Source of the DNA: Streptomyces violaceusniger Tu 4113 | GTDB lineage: Bacteria > Actinomycetota > Actinomycetes > Streptomycetales > Streptomycetaceae | Length of the DNA: 64,000 nt | Assembly (NCBI RefSeq): GCF_000147815.2 | Contig: NC_015957.1 | Location: forward strand, 6,386,001-6,450,000 | Direction of reading: 5' to 3' | Shown here: one piece after another, positions 26,011-33,644 of the stretch | Position numbering within the stretch: the stretch's first letter is position 1 | Layout: every line of letters begins with the position of its first letter | Program-made: the position numbers and the translations under genes | Notes under the pieces: generated by a model | Databases searched by the model: none | Seen by the model: the letters and a program-made list of their open reading frames with translations, nothing else | Told to the model about the DNA's origin: nothing

Positions 26011-26448
26011 GTCGAGTTCGTCTCCATCCCGGCCGGCCTGGCCGATCGGGTTCAGTGGCAGGAGTGTCGGAGTGTCGGGGGTACGGCTTCGGTCCGGCGA
26101 AGTAGCGGGGCGGTGCGGGTGTTCATCCTGCTCCGGGTCAGTGTCCCGCAGTGCCCGTGTAGGGGTTCATGTTCTCCTTGATGTAGCGGCCGCTGACCCA
26201 GGGTGGAGGAGTTCGGCAATCTCGTGCTGCAGCACGCCGAACGACTGTCGATGCGACTCACTGTGCGGACGTGACCCCGCCTCCGACTTCGCGGTGGTGG
26301 GCGACTCCACGGCCGGAAAGACCCGGGCCGCATGCGAAGCGGTACGACCAGTGTTGCCAGCGCACCGCGTGTGCACTGACCGCCCGCTTCTGCAGGGCAC
26401 TTCGATATTCGATCGCGTGCGACGGAGGTGGGCTGCCAGGCTGCGTTC
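26011..26448. other. Intergenic debris including an NTPase fragment
   Basis: About 440 bp with no complete gene. Plus-strand 26270-26400 reads DFAVVGDSTAGKTRAACEAV, a Walker A segment (GDSTAGKT) common at the start of large Streptomyces NTPase/TPR proteins; it has no start and stops making sense after about 45 codons. The remainder shows nothing I can support. Confidence 0.45.
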
Positions 26449-27024
26449 ATGGATCACGCGGAAGTGCTGCTCATCGGAGGGCGGGCCGGGGTCGGCAAGA
26501 CGACGGTGGGGTGGGAGGTTTCGGCGTTGCTGCGAGGTGCGGCGGTCCCTCACGCGCTCATCGACGGTGACTTCATGGGGCAGGTGCATCCGGCTCCGGA
26601 AGGAGATCCGCGCCGTGCGGAGATCACTGAAAGCAATCTGACTGCGGTGTGGACGAACTACGCACGCCGCGGCTACCGGTGTCTGATCTATACGAACACG
26701 CTGAGCGTGGTGGCCGAGACGACCGGCATGTTCGAGCGGGCCATGGGCAGCGGAGTGCGGATCGTGCGGGTCCTTCTCACGGCCACCGACACGACCACGC
26801 GGGAACGGCTGGAGCACCGGGAAATCGGCTCGGAGCTGGAGACGGAATGGGAGAGCAGTAGTCGTAAGGCGCGGTTGCTGGACCAGCGGACCCCTGCGGA
26901 CGCAGTGCGGGTGGCAACGGACGGGCGGGCTGTCGCGGACATCGCGCGCGAAGTGGTGGCCGCCACCGGCTGGACCGAGCAGCACTCCACGAGCCCCCAC
27001 CGGACGGCGGCATCGAAGGAGTAG
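26449..27024 (+). CDS. P-loop kinase-like ATPase
   Basis: 191 aa from ATG 26449 (GTG 26428 is in frame and closer to the GGAGGTG). Walker A is GGRAGVGKT at residues 10-18, and LIDGDFMG follows at the position of the adenylate-kinase/APS-kinase substrate site. The C-terminal half is helical with RERLEHREIGSELE, like the LID region of small-molecule kinases. It is probably a nucleoside, sugar or antibiotic kinase; the substrate is not predictable. It is orphaned within gene debris. Confidence 0.72.
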   Translation: MDHAEVLLIGGRAGVGKTTVGWEVSALLRGAAVPHALIDGDFMGQVHPAPEGDPRRAEITESNLTAVWTNYARRGYRCLIYTNTLSVVAETTGMFERAMGSGVRIVRVLLTATDTTTRERLEHREIGSELETEWESSSRKARLLDQRTPADAVRVATDGRAVADIAREVVAATGWTEQHSTSPHRTAASKE

Positions 27025-27197
27025 TCCGCCGAACGTTGTGACTTCCTGCCGCGGGCCCGCTCGTCGTAGGTGATGTGCCGCCACCCCGTGCCCAGGTCGC
27101 CGATGACTCGCCGCAAGTACCCCTGCGTGGCGAGCTGGCGTTGAGGTAGACCACGGGGGTGCCGGAACCGCCGGTGTCGGTGCGAGCCAGGGCCGTA
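27020..27197 (-). pseudogene. Alpha/beta-hydrolase N-terminal fragment, frameshifted
   Basis: Directly after the SHOCT-like gene stop, the minus strand reads DTGGSGTPVVYLN, then after a one-base loss RRVIGDLGTGWRHITYDERA and RGRKSQRSADYSFDAAV. This is the start of an alpha/beta-hydrolase (first strand and oxyanion region). Everything after about 60 residues, including the nucleophile elbow, is absent, and the fragment ends against the 3' end of the kinase-like gene. Confidence 0.7.
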
Positions 27198-27626
27198 TCA
27201 CTCGCAGTAGACCTGCATCTTGGAGCCGGGGTCGTCGAGGTCGACGATGACGTCGTCGAGATGGTCGATGAGGTCATCGAGGTGCTGCGGCTTGAGCTCG
27301 GCGAGGTCGATCGGAACCCCGGCCCTGTCCAGCTCCGCGTTGACCTTGGCGATGGCCGCCGGTGGGAGCAGGGTGGTGAGCCGGACGCCGGCACGCAGCA
27401 GTTGCAGCGGGATACGGACGTTGAGCCGGGTGGGGCCGCCGCCGGTGTCGTCCTCGGCGTCCATGACCACGCGGAGGTACTTGGCACGGGCCTTCGGGCG
27501 GGACGTCGTTCCCGGTGGCGTCTCGGGCTGCTCGCGCTGGAGCGCTTCGATCAGCCGCTCGGCCTCGTCCGCGGTGATCTTTCCTTCGGCCAGCATCTCC
27601 AGGATCTGGCGGCGCTGCTCGTTCAT
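27198..27626 (-). CDS. SHOCT-like domain protein (YvlB-type)
   Basis: 142 aa from ATG 27626. The N-terminal helical hairpin (RRQILEMLAEGKITADEAE) is the SHOCT-like bundle found in YvlB-type proteins. The rest is a beta-rich domain (YLRVVMDAEDD, LNVRIPLQLLRAG) and an acidic tail (HLDDVIVDLDD). It is the third gene of the DUF2089 operon. Its hairpin shares the G-x-I-T-x-x-x-A pattern with the C-terminus of the DUF2089 protein, hinting at a direct interaction or common ancestry. Function uncharacterised. Confidence 0.78.
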   Translation of the reverse strand: MNEQRRQILEMLAEGKITADEAERLIEALQREQPETPPGTTSRPKARAKYLRVVMDAEDDTGGGPTRLNVRIPLQLLRAGVRLTTLLPPAAIAKVNAELDRAGVPIDLAELKPQHLDDLIDHLDDVIVDLDDPGSKMQVYCE

Positions 27627-27649
27627 GCGTGTGCTCCCGTTTCTCTGAG

Positions 27650-27910
27650 TTATCTCACGCTGGCCAGCAGGGCTGTACGGCCCTGCTCCATCTCGAACCG
27701 GGTGCCGGGCAGCGCCCACAGCACCTGTCCGGCACCACGCAGCGCGCCTCCCGGGCTCATCCGGAAGATGAGGCAGGCGACCACCCCGCCCAGCACGGCG
27801 AGCAGCAGCAGCGGCGACAGCACCAGCACCACCGGCACCACGGGGATGTACACCCGCACCCGGCGGCCGTTGGAACGGCGCACGCGCACCGTCACCAACT
27901 GCGGGATCAT
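27650..27910 (-). CDS. Small membrane protein of the DUF2089 operon
   Basis: 86 aa. A basic N-terminus (VRRSNGRRVRV) leads to one long hydrophobic stretch, PVVPVVLVLSPLLLLAVLGG onward (about 24-50), followed by an amphipathic tail. It overlaps the DUF2089 gene by four bases, so translation is coupled. It probably anchors or senses the envelope state for its two soluble partners. No named family recognised. Confidence 0.72.
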   Translation of the reverse strand: MIPQLVTVRVRRSNGRRVRVYIPVVPVVLVLSPLLLLAVLGGVVACLIFRMSPGGALRGAGQVLWALPGTRFEMEQGRTALLASVR

Positions 27911-28272
27911 CGGTCCCGCTCCAGTTCGGCCAGGGCGTCCTCGGTGGTGATCTCTCCCCGGCGCAGGCGGTCGACGACGTCGGCGGCGCTGGTGGGTGCT
28001 GGGTCGACGTCGACGAAGTCGAGGTGCTCGGCGATCCGCTTCAGTCGGGACTTGATGGTCGGGTAGCTCACCCCGAAGATCCGCTCCATCTCCTTGATGG
28101 ATCCGTGCGCCCGGACGAACGCGGCGACGAAGATCTGGTCGTCGATGCCGAGTTGGGCCAGCTGCGGCGGCTCGAACTGCCCCTCGATCGCGACGCCGCT
28201 GTCGGCGAGGCGGACCCGCTCGACCACGAACGGCCGACCGCGCGTCAGGTCCGTCAGGTCCTGCCAGTCCAT
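27907..28272 (-). CDS. DUF2089 domain-containing predicted DNA-binding protein
   Basis: 121 aa from ATG 28272, chosen because AAGGAG lies 7 bp upstream; ATG 28311 is in frame but overlaps the promoter's -10 region. A central helix-turn-helix reads SIKEMERIFGVSYPTIKSRL. The C-terminal hairpin (RRGEITTEDALAEL) resembles the SHOCT-like domain of the third operon gene. DUF2089 proteins are widespread, uncharacterised predicted regulators. A near-perfect palindrome in the operon promoter makes autoregulation likely (inference). Confidence 0.82.
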   Translation of the reverse strand: MDWQDLTDLTRGRPFVVERVRLADSGVAIEGQFEPPQLAQLGIDDQIFVAAFVRAHGSIKEMERIFGVSYPTIKSRLKRIAEHLDFVDVDPAPTSAADVVDRLRRGEITTEDALAELERDR

Positions 28273-28310
28273 CCTCGACTCCTTACTCTCGGCGACCTCT
28301 TCACACTTCA

Positions 28311-28339
28311 TGTCTACCTTGAAATTTTTAAGGAGTCAA
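28311..28339 (-). promoter_or_regulatory. Promoter and candidate operator of the DUF2089 operon
   Basis: On the minus strand: -35 TTGACT (28339-28334), a 17 bp spacer (28333-28317) and -10 TAGACA (28316-28311), an excellent housekeeping-sigma promoter. The whole spacer is the near-palindrome CCTTAAAAATTTCAAGG (seven of eight pairs match). It is strikingly AT-rich for this genome and sits where a repressor would block RNA polymerase. Confidence 0.75.
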
Positions 28340-28356
28340 TCCGAATAAATTAAGTT

Positions 28357-29364
28357 TTACGATGTCGATCTTGATGATTCGGCTTCGCCGCCGGCGGAGC
28401 GGTACTCGCTCGGAGTCATGCCGCTAGCGGCGCGGAAGGCGCGGGTGAAGTCGGATGGCCTGGGGTATCCCCAGCGCATGGCGATGGCGGCGATGGGGAC
28501 GCTGTGCTGGGAAGGGTCGGCCAGGTCCCGTCGGCAGCGGGCGAGGCGCTGCTGCCGGATGACGTCGCCGACCGTGGCACCGTGCTGTTGGAAGATGCGG
28601 TGCAGGTAGCGCGTGGAAATGAAGTGTGTCGCGGCTATGGCGCCTGGCGTGAGGCCGGGATCGTGCAGGTGGGTGGTGATGTAGGAACTGATCTGCTCGA
28701 ACAGTGCACGCTGCCGTGACCCGGCTGGAATCAGGGTCTGCCGGTCGGTGTGGTGAGCGAGCAGGGCCGCCGCGAGATCGACCGCGGTGGTGCCCAGCCG
28801 GGTGCTGTCAGCGGAGGTGAGATCGGCGTGCGTATCGGCGAGGCCGGTCAGCATCTGGCACAGGAGCCGCCCGACACCCGCTCGTCCGGGAAGCACCGTT
28901 CCACACAGCGGAGCCACGGCCTTCTCCGGCAGTGGCAGGAGGCGCCGGGGGAACTGCAACAGCATCGCCCGGGCTCCTGGGGGATTCGGGCCCGCAATGG
29001 CGGTGAACGGCCGCGAGCTGTCGTACAGAAGCAGGTCACCGGGACCAATCGACGCGTACATCCGGGCCTGTTCGATGCTCTGCTGTCCCGCGATGGTCAG
29101 CGCGATCTGGTACATCTCCGGATCGGACTGCCGTATGAGCCGGGGCGTGCGCCGGGATGACAGCGGTGTGTAGGACATCACCGTCAGCTGAACCGGCCCA
29201 AGGGGCATGGTCTGGATCCGGGCTTCGATCCGGTCGGGCTCCAGGAAGCTGATGCGGGTGGCCATCAGGGCCTGCCCCGTCGTCTCCGCCCAGGCCATCT
29301 CTCGGTCGGCGGGTGGCAGGTGGGCGGTGTTCAGCACAGTGGTCAGCATGACGTTCCCCGGCAT
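28357..29364 (-). CDS. AraC family transcriptional regulator
   Basis: 335 aa; an in-frame ATG at 29349 has a better placed GGGGA and may be the true start. The N-terminal half is the AraC-binding-like cupin seen in FeaR/NitR-type activators (PDREMAWAETTGQAL, YDSSRPFTAI). The C-terminal double HTH is complete (GAIAATHFISTRYLHRIFQ and AIAMRWGYPRPSDFTRAFR). Divergent from the secreted protein gene at 29604, which it may control; this is inferred only from position. Confidence 0.87.
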   Translation of the reverse strand: MPGNVMLTTVLNTAHLPPADREMAWAETTGQALMATRISFLEPDRIEARIQTMPLGPVQLTVMSYTPLSSRRTPRLIRQSDPEMYQIALTIAGQQSIEQARMYASIGPGDLLLYDSSRPFTAIAGPNPPGARAMLLQFPRRLLPLPEKAVAPLCGTVLPGRAGVGRLLCQMLTGLADTHADLTSADSTRLGTTAVDLAAALLAHHTDRQTLIPAGSRQRALFEQISSYITTHLHDPGLTPGAIAATHFISTRYLHRIFQQHGATVGDVIRQQRLARCRRDLADPSQHSVPIAAIAMRWGYPRPSDFTRAFRAASGMTPSEYRSAGGEAESSRSTS

Positions 29365-29603
29365 GTTCCGCTTGCTGCGGATGCGTTGGATAGAGCGCGC
29401 CTCGAGCCGCGGGATTTCCGCAGCGCATACCAGCTTCGCCGCGGCGCAGAAGTAAAGGAAGTGCGCTGCACGCCAAGTCGAATGCGCTGACTGCTCAGGA
29501 CAGGGGCCTCACGGTGACGGCACGCTGAAGCCGCACGCCCGACCGGCCGCCTACCGCGCGCCGTCACCAGACATGGCTAGTGCACAGACTGACAGGGGGA
29601 CCC

Positions 29604-29999
29604 GTGAACACCCGGAAGCACCTCATCACTACCGCTCTCTCCGCGACCCTGCTCGGCAGCGCCCTCGCGCTCGCTCCGGCCGCCGGCGCCGCCGGCTACC
29701 CCAACCAGAACTGGGCCCGGACGTCGGGCAACTCGGCGGGGGTGGTATTCCACCCGCACGGAGACCAGTTCGAGATCTGGGACAACGTCCACGATGCGAG
29801 CGCGACGTGGGTCGCCTACAACTACAAGGGCGTGAACGACTCATGGAAGAGGGTCGGACACGTCGTGGACGGGCACCAGACGGTCTCCCACAACCTCTAC
29901 GAGTCGATCAACGGCAAGCCCGCGTACATCTACTTCGAAGTCTGCGACACCGTCAAGGGCTGCTCGAAGGCATCCTGGTACCGCACCTGGGGAAGCTGA
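29604..29999 (+). CDS. Small secreted protein of unknown function
   Basis: 131 aa from GTG 29604, with AGGGGGA just upstream. The signal peptide is clear: basic NTRKH, hydrophobic TTALSATLLGSALALAP and an AGA-AG cleavage region near 33. The mature part (about 97 aa) is aromatic and beta-rich (QNWARTSGNSAGVVFHPHGD) with two Cys in CDTVKGC, probably a disulphide. No family recognised. Such small exported beta proteins are common in Streptomyces. Confidence 0.78.
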   Translation: MNTRKHLITTALSATLLGSALALAPAAGAAGYPNQNWARTSGNSAGVVFHPHGDQFEIWDNVHDASATWVAYNYKGVNDSWKRVGHVVDGHQTVSHNLYESINGKPAYIYFEVCDTVKGCSKASWYRTWGS

Positions 30000-30132
30000 C
30001 GCCACGGTATGCCCGGAGACCACACCGCAGTCGGAGGAGGCCCGGGCGTTCCTGCGGGTGATCGTCGGCGGCAGGGGTCGGCTTCCGCGCAAAGCCCGTC
30101 TTGGCCTTCGGAGACAGGTGGGCGACGCAGCG

Positions 30133-30783
30133 CTATGTGCCCGACGCCGTGTCGGTGCTGGTCCTATCGCCGCTGACGTGTTCCTGGGAACGGCCAGCGG
30201 TTGAGCGGTGGCCGCTGGACGGGTGCTCGACTGCTTCGAGGAAGTCGAGGAAGGCGCGGAAGTCGCGGAAGGCCCGATCGGTGCGGGTGGTGTCGCCGGT
30301 GGCGTCGAGGTCCATGAGGAGACCACGGATGACGGCGAGAACGAGCGTCGCGAGATCCGGCCGGCCGATGCTGCGCAGGCCGTCCTCGAGCGGCCCGAGC
30401 CAGTCGGTCGTCGCGGTGCGCCGGAAGTTGGGCCACAACTGCTGCTCCGCGCTCTCGCGCAGCTGACCGAACATCCGCAGGTAGGGCTGCCCGTCCGGGC
30501 CGGTGATGGAGATCCAGGCGCGGTTCAGGGTGGCCGTGTACGGCTCGTCGGGTCGCGCCCGCAGCAGGTCGCCGAATGTGTCGAGCTGACGTTGCCGCGC
30601 ACGCCCGAGAACGGCCCGCAGCAGGGCGTCGCGGGTGCCGAAGTGATAGATCAGCATGCGGGCTGAGGTGCCGGTGGCGGTGGCCAGCGGCTCGAGCCGG
30701 TCGGGGAGGCCGTGCGCGAGGGCGTGATCGGCGCAGGCGTCGAGCAGCCTCTCCTTGATCTGCGGTTGCGGTCGTCTACCCAC
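30133..30783 (-). CDS. TetR family transcriptional regulator
   Basis: 216 aa, GTG start. The N-terminal HTH reads KERLLDACADHALAHGLPD, then TSARMLIYHFGTRDALLRAV; the variable C-terminal ligand domain follows, with a polar Ser/Thr/Gly-rich tail of about 25 residues. Divergent from the alpha/beta-hydrolase at 30859, with 75 bp between starts. Repressing that gene and itself is the likely role. Confidence 0.87.
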   Translation of the reverse strand: MGRRPQPQIKERLLDACADHALAHGLPDRLEPLATATGTSARMLIYHFGTRDALLRAVLGRARQRQLDTFGDLLRARPDEPYTATLNRAWISITGPDGQPYLRMFGQLRESAEQQLWPNFRRTATTDWLGPLEDGLRSIGRPDLATLVLAVIRGLLMDLDATGDTTRTDRAFRDFRAFLDFLEAVEHPSSGHRSTAGRSQEHVSGDRTSTDTASGT

Positions 30784-30858
30784 GGTTCTACTTTTTCACG
30801 TAACGGCTACTACGTCTATATTCGGCAGGGGGCAGTCGAGGCCGACGTGGAGATGGCG
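30784..30858 (+). promoter_or_regulatory. TetR/hydrolase divergent intergenic region
   Basis: A plausible plus-strand promoter is TTCACG (30796-30801), 16 bp, then TATATT. The imperfect dyad CGTAACGGCTACTACG overlaps its spacer and could be the TetR operator. The region is locally AT-richer than its surroundings. All of this is motif reading without comparison. Confidence 0.4.
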
Positions 30859-31554
30859 ATGAGAGTGGTGTTCGTGCATGGGGCGTGCGTGCGGGACGGG
30901 TCGTGGTGGTGGCACCGCACCGCCGAGCTGCTGCAGGAGCGGGGGGTGTCGAGCGTGGCACCGGCGCTGCCGAGCTGCGGCGAGGCGGGCCTGCCCGGCG
31001 GTGTCGGCGGTCCGGGGCTGCCGGAGGATGTCGCCGCGGTGCGGCAGGTGCTGCAGGCCGGCGACGAGCCGACCGTCGTGGTCGGCCACAGCTACGGGGG
31101 CATCGTCACCGCGGAAGCCGCCGCGGGAGTCGGGGCGGTGCGCCACCTGCTGCTGGTCTCCAGCTACCTGCCCGAGGTGGGGCAGAGCCTGTCGGATTTC
31201 GGGGACGGCGGCCCCGCCCCGTTCCTCGACGTCGACCCCGACGCCGGCACGTTCGGAGTCCGCCCCGAACTGCTCGTGGACACGTTCCTGCAGGACTGCG
31301 ACCCGGAGATCCGGGCGCAGGCGGCGGCCCACCTCGCCCGGCAGAGCGTGCGGGTGACCGGGCAGCCGGTCGGGGCGGCCGCATGGCAGCAGTTGCCCTC
31401 GACGTACCTCGTCTGCGCCCAGGACCGGGGCACCCCGCCGCGGCTGCAGCGGGAGTTCGCCCGCCGGGCCGACAGCGTCGTCGAACTCGAGGCCGGCCAC
31501 CACCCGTTCCTGTCCCAGCCTGAAGCGGTCCGGGACCTGCTGCTGAGCCTGTGA
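30859..31554 (+). CDS. Alpha/beta-hydrolase
   Basis: 231 aa from ATG 30859 (GTGGAG six bases upstream); ATG 30853 is also in frame. The HG oxyanion motif VFVHGACVRDGSWWWH, nucleophile elbow VVGHSYGG and late catalytic His in EAGHHPFLSQPEAV are all present. It resembles esterase/acyl-homoserine-lactonase-like hydrolases of the AB-hydrolase 1 group. Its divergent TetR neighbour suggests induction by a small hydrophobic compound. Confidence 0.87.
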   Translation: MRVVFVHGACVRDGSWWWHRTAELLQERGVSSVAPALPSCGEAGLPGGVGGPGLPEDVAAVRQVLQAGDEPTVVVGHSYGGIVTAEAAAGVGAVRHLLLVSSYLPEVGQSLSDFGDGGPAPFLDVDPDAGTFGVRPELLVDTFLQDCDPEIRAQAAAHLARQSVRVTGQPVGAAAWQQLPSTYLVCAQDRGTPPRLQREFARRADSVVELEAGHHPFLSQPEAVRDLLLSL

Positions 31555-32158
31555 CGGCAGCCGCGGACGAACCGGGCCGGCGCTCCGAGGGTCAGAAGGA
31601 CGTCGTGCGTGCCGAGGAAGAACTGCTGTCGACTGCCTGCCCGGCCTACAACGGGCAGGACGTCGAGCAGCCCCGTCCCCCAACCCAGGGGAGGCGGGGC
31701 TGCCTCGTGTTCGTACCGACCGTGAGGCGCTGGGCCAGTCCCCGCCGACGGGGCAACGCCGGCCGTTGCACCAGGCGTTGCGGATCGACAGCGTGGATCC
31801 GAGCTTGGTCGTGCCGGGGCCCACACACCGGTAGTCGTCGGGCCAGTTGGGGATGTCGATCCGGATCTCGACCCAGGTGCCGGTGTCCCCGGCGCGGTGG
31901 TTGTAGTAGGCGGTTCCGGTCCGTGCGAAGAAGCCGCACGGGTCGGCTGCCGCAGCGGCGGGCTGGGCTGCTGTCAGTCACGCCCGACAAGATCGAGATG
32001 GCGGCCGAAGCGGTCGGGGCCTCCGCCGCCTTCTCCGTACCTCAAGAACGATTGGTTCATCACCGACTGAACCCAACACGCCATACGCGGAGCCCCGGTG
32101 GGAGCGGACTCTCATTCATTCCCACGGCCTTCGGGCGCTGCGATCGCCGCACGGGCAC
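31555..32158. other. Gene-poor region holding a DUF6355 remnant
   Basis: 600 bp between the hydrolase and the VOC gene terminator. Apart from the DUF6355 fragment annotated separately, no frame has coding character, start or ribosome binding site that I can support. Confidence 0.4.
31744..31977 (-). pseudogene. DUF6355-type secreted protein fragment
   Basis: The minus strand reads AAAADPCGFFARTGTAYYNH, then WVEIRIDIPNWPDDYRCVGP and a NAWCNG block ending in RRC. This is the Cys-containing core of DUF6355 family small secreted proteins found near natural-product genes. The signal peptide is cut off by an in-frame TGA, and after the last Cys the frame runs on into unrelated sequence. It is therefore a remnant. 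Confidence 0.6.
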
Positions 32159-32202
32159 CTGAGCGTCGGCTCCGCCGGCACGCTGACGGAGCCGACGCTC
32201 AG
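32159..32202 (-). terminator. Strong hairpin terminator after the VOC gene
   Basis: A perfect 16 bp stem: CTGAGCGTCGGCTCCG (32159-32174) pairs with CGGAGCCGACGCTCAG (32187-32202), with a 12 nt loop. It starts five bases past the stop of the minus-strand VOC gene. There is no T-run, as is usual in Streptomyces. Confidence 0.85.
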
Positions 32203-32206
32203 TTAC

Positions 32207-32560
32207 TTACTCACGCCGCCGGCCGAGGACACAGAACTCATTGCCTTCGGGGTCTGCCATGACAACCCACGACTGGTCACCCTGACCAATATCGACACGC
32301 TGTGCGCCATGAGCCTCGAGGCGAGCCACCTCGGCGTCCTGGTCATCAGGCACGAAGTCGAGATGCAGTCGGCTCTTGGCCTTCTTGGGCTCATCAAGCA
32401 GGACGAACTCCAAGCCCGGCACGCGATCCGGCTCCGGGCGGATCGCGAACTCCACATCAGAGGAGTGGACCACAACCCAATCAAGAGCCTCGGCCCACCA
32501 CTGCCCCAGGGCCATCGGATCTGCGGAGTGAACGATTACATTTCGCCATTCCAAGGTCAT
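32207..32560 (-). CDS. VOC family protein (glyoxalase/bleomycin-resistance fold)
   Basis: 117 aa. It starts MTLEWRNVIVHSADPMALGQ and ends with WVVMADPEGNEFCVLG, the usual metal-site glutamate region of single-domain actinobacterial VOC proteins. The substrate is unknown; many relatives bind small hydrophobic compounds. A perfect hairpin terminator follows the stop, so this is the last gene of its unit. Confidence 0.88.
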   Translation of the reverse strand: MTLEWRNVIVHSADPMALGQWWAEALDWVVVHSSDVEFAIRPEPDRVPGLEFVLLDEPKKAKSRLHLDFVPDDQDAEVARLEAHGAQRVDIGQGDQSWVVMADPEGNEFCVLGRRRE

Positions 32561-32665
32561 CAGCCAAGCCTAGACCTGCCAGGGCTTCGAAAACAGGCAC
32601 GCATGAAGAGGGCCCACTGACGTCTGCTCAGCGACGATCATTTCCAGATTCGGCGGACGAACCGG

Positions 32666-33229
32666 CTAGCGAGCCACCCGGTAGCGGAGGTAGACGACTC
32701 TCGAGCTGAAGGTGCGGGTCTCCACGAGTTCGAGATCCACCCGGCGCTCGCGCTGGGGAAAGAACGGAATGCCACCGCCGACCAGCACCGGGCAGACCCT
32801 GGCCCGGTACTCGTCGATCAGCCCCAACGCGGCCGCCTCGGCGGCGAGAGCCGCGCCGCCGATCGCGATATCGCCCTCCCCCGGCTCGGCTCGCAACCGC
32901 TCGATCTCCTCCGCCAGGCCGCCGGAGACCAGGCGGGCATGGCCCTGCACCGCCGACAGCGTGGTGGAGAACACCACCTTGGGGAGCGGCTTCCAGAGCG
33001 CGGCCCACTCGAGCATGTCGTCGTCGAGCGATGGATCCTGGTCGGCGGTCTCCCAGTACAGCATCGTCTCGTACAGTCGGCGTCCCATCAGGTGGACGCC
33101 GACCTCGCGGATCTCGTCGATGGAGAAACGAAAGACGTCCTCGCTGGGCGCCGTCCAGTCGAAGCCGCCGTCCGGCCCGACGATGTAGCCGTCAAGTGAG
33201 ACGGCCATCGAATAGGTCACGCTGCGCAT
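32666..33229 (-). CDS. Dihydrofolate reductase family protein (RibD C-terminal-like)
   Basis: 187 aa with MAVSLDGYIVGPDGGFDWT at the N-terminus, MGRRLYETM, KVVFSTTL, IGGAALAAEA and VLVGGGIPFF: the standard DHFR/RibD-C reductase motifs of the actinobacterial YwjB-like group. It probably reduces an unknown small molecule with NADPH. Located 105 bp upstream of the VOC gene on the same strand and possibly co-transcribed with it. Confidence 0.9.
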   Translation of the reverse strand: MRSVTYSMAVSLDGYIVGPDGGFDWTAPSEDVFRFSIDEIREVGVHLMGRRLYETMLYWETADQDPSLDDDMLEWAALWKPLPKVVFSTTLSAVQGHARLVSGGLAEEIERLRAEPGEGDIAIGGAALAAEAAALGLIDEYRARVCPVLVGGGIPFFPQRERRVDLELVETRTFSSRVVYLRYRVAR

Positions 33230-33336
33230 CAGAAGTCCTCCTCGATACGGGTTCGACAGTACGACCGCCGAACGCCGCAGGACTCATCGCGACTCGCGGG
33301 ATCCCCTGGGCCGAGCCGGGGCAGCCGGCCGAGGGT

Positions 33337-33644
33337 GGTATCCCCTCCGGCGTCACCCCTGTGGTCACAGTCGCCGAGGATGAGGGCTTGACCCTGGTAA
33401 TCCCTCGTGAAGAGGCGGGTGCGGCCGGGCTGGCATACGACTATGTGGCCGGCTGGATCACTTTGCGTATCCATTCCGCGCTCGAGGCGGTCGGGCTGAC
33501 TGCCGCGGCCTCCCGGGAGCTCGCCGACGCCGGCTGAGCTGCAACGTCGTCGCCGCGTTCCACCACGACCACCTGTTCGTCCCGTACGAGCACGCCGATC
33601 GGGCGGTGGCCGTCCTGGAGGGTCTGGCGCGGCGCTCCGCCTGA
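33337..33644 (+). pseudogene. ACT-domain protein fragment, frameshifted
   Basis: The plus strand reads SGVTPVVTVAEDEGLTLVIP, then DYVAGWITLRIHSALEAVGL to LADAG and a TGA at 33535-33537. In the next frame CNVVAAFHHDHLFVPYEHAD continues to a TGA at 33644. Together these are the C-terminal two-thirds of a small ACT-domain protein. Loss of one base after the LADAG codons accounts for the break. The N-terminal third is missing and no start remains. Confidence 0.7.

Noticed and set aside
26155..26222. Short minus-strand peptide ending N-M-N-P-Y-T-G
   Set aside because: No start or ribosome binding site and no recognisable precursor-peptide context; not enough to call a gene.
28447..28462. CTGGGGTATCCCCAG resembles the left end of the dispersed repeat
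   Set aside because: It encodes the conserved W-G-Y segment of the AraC HTH and lacks the right half of the repeat.
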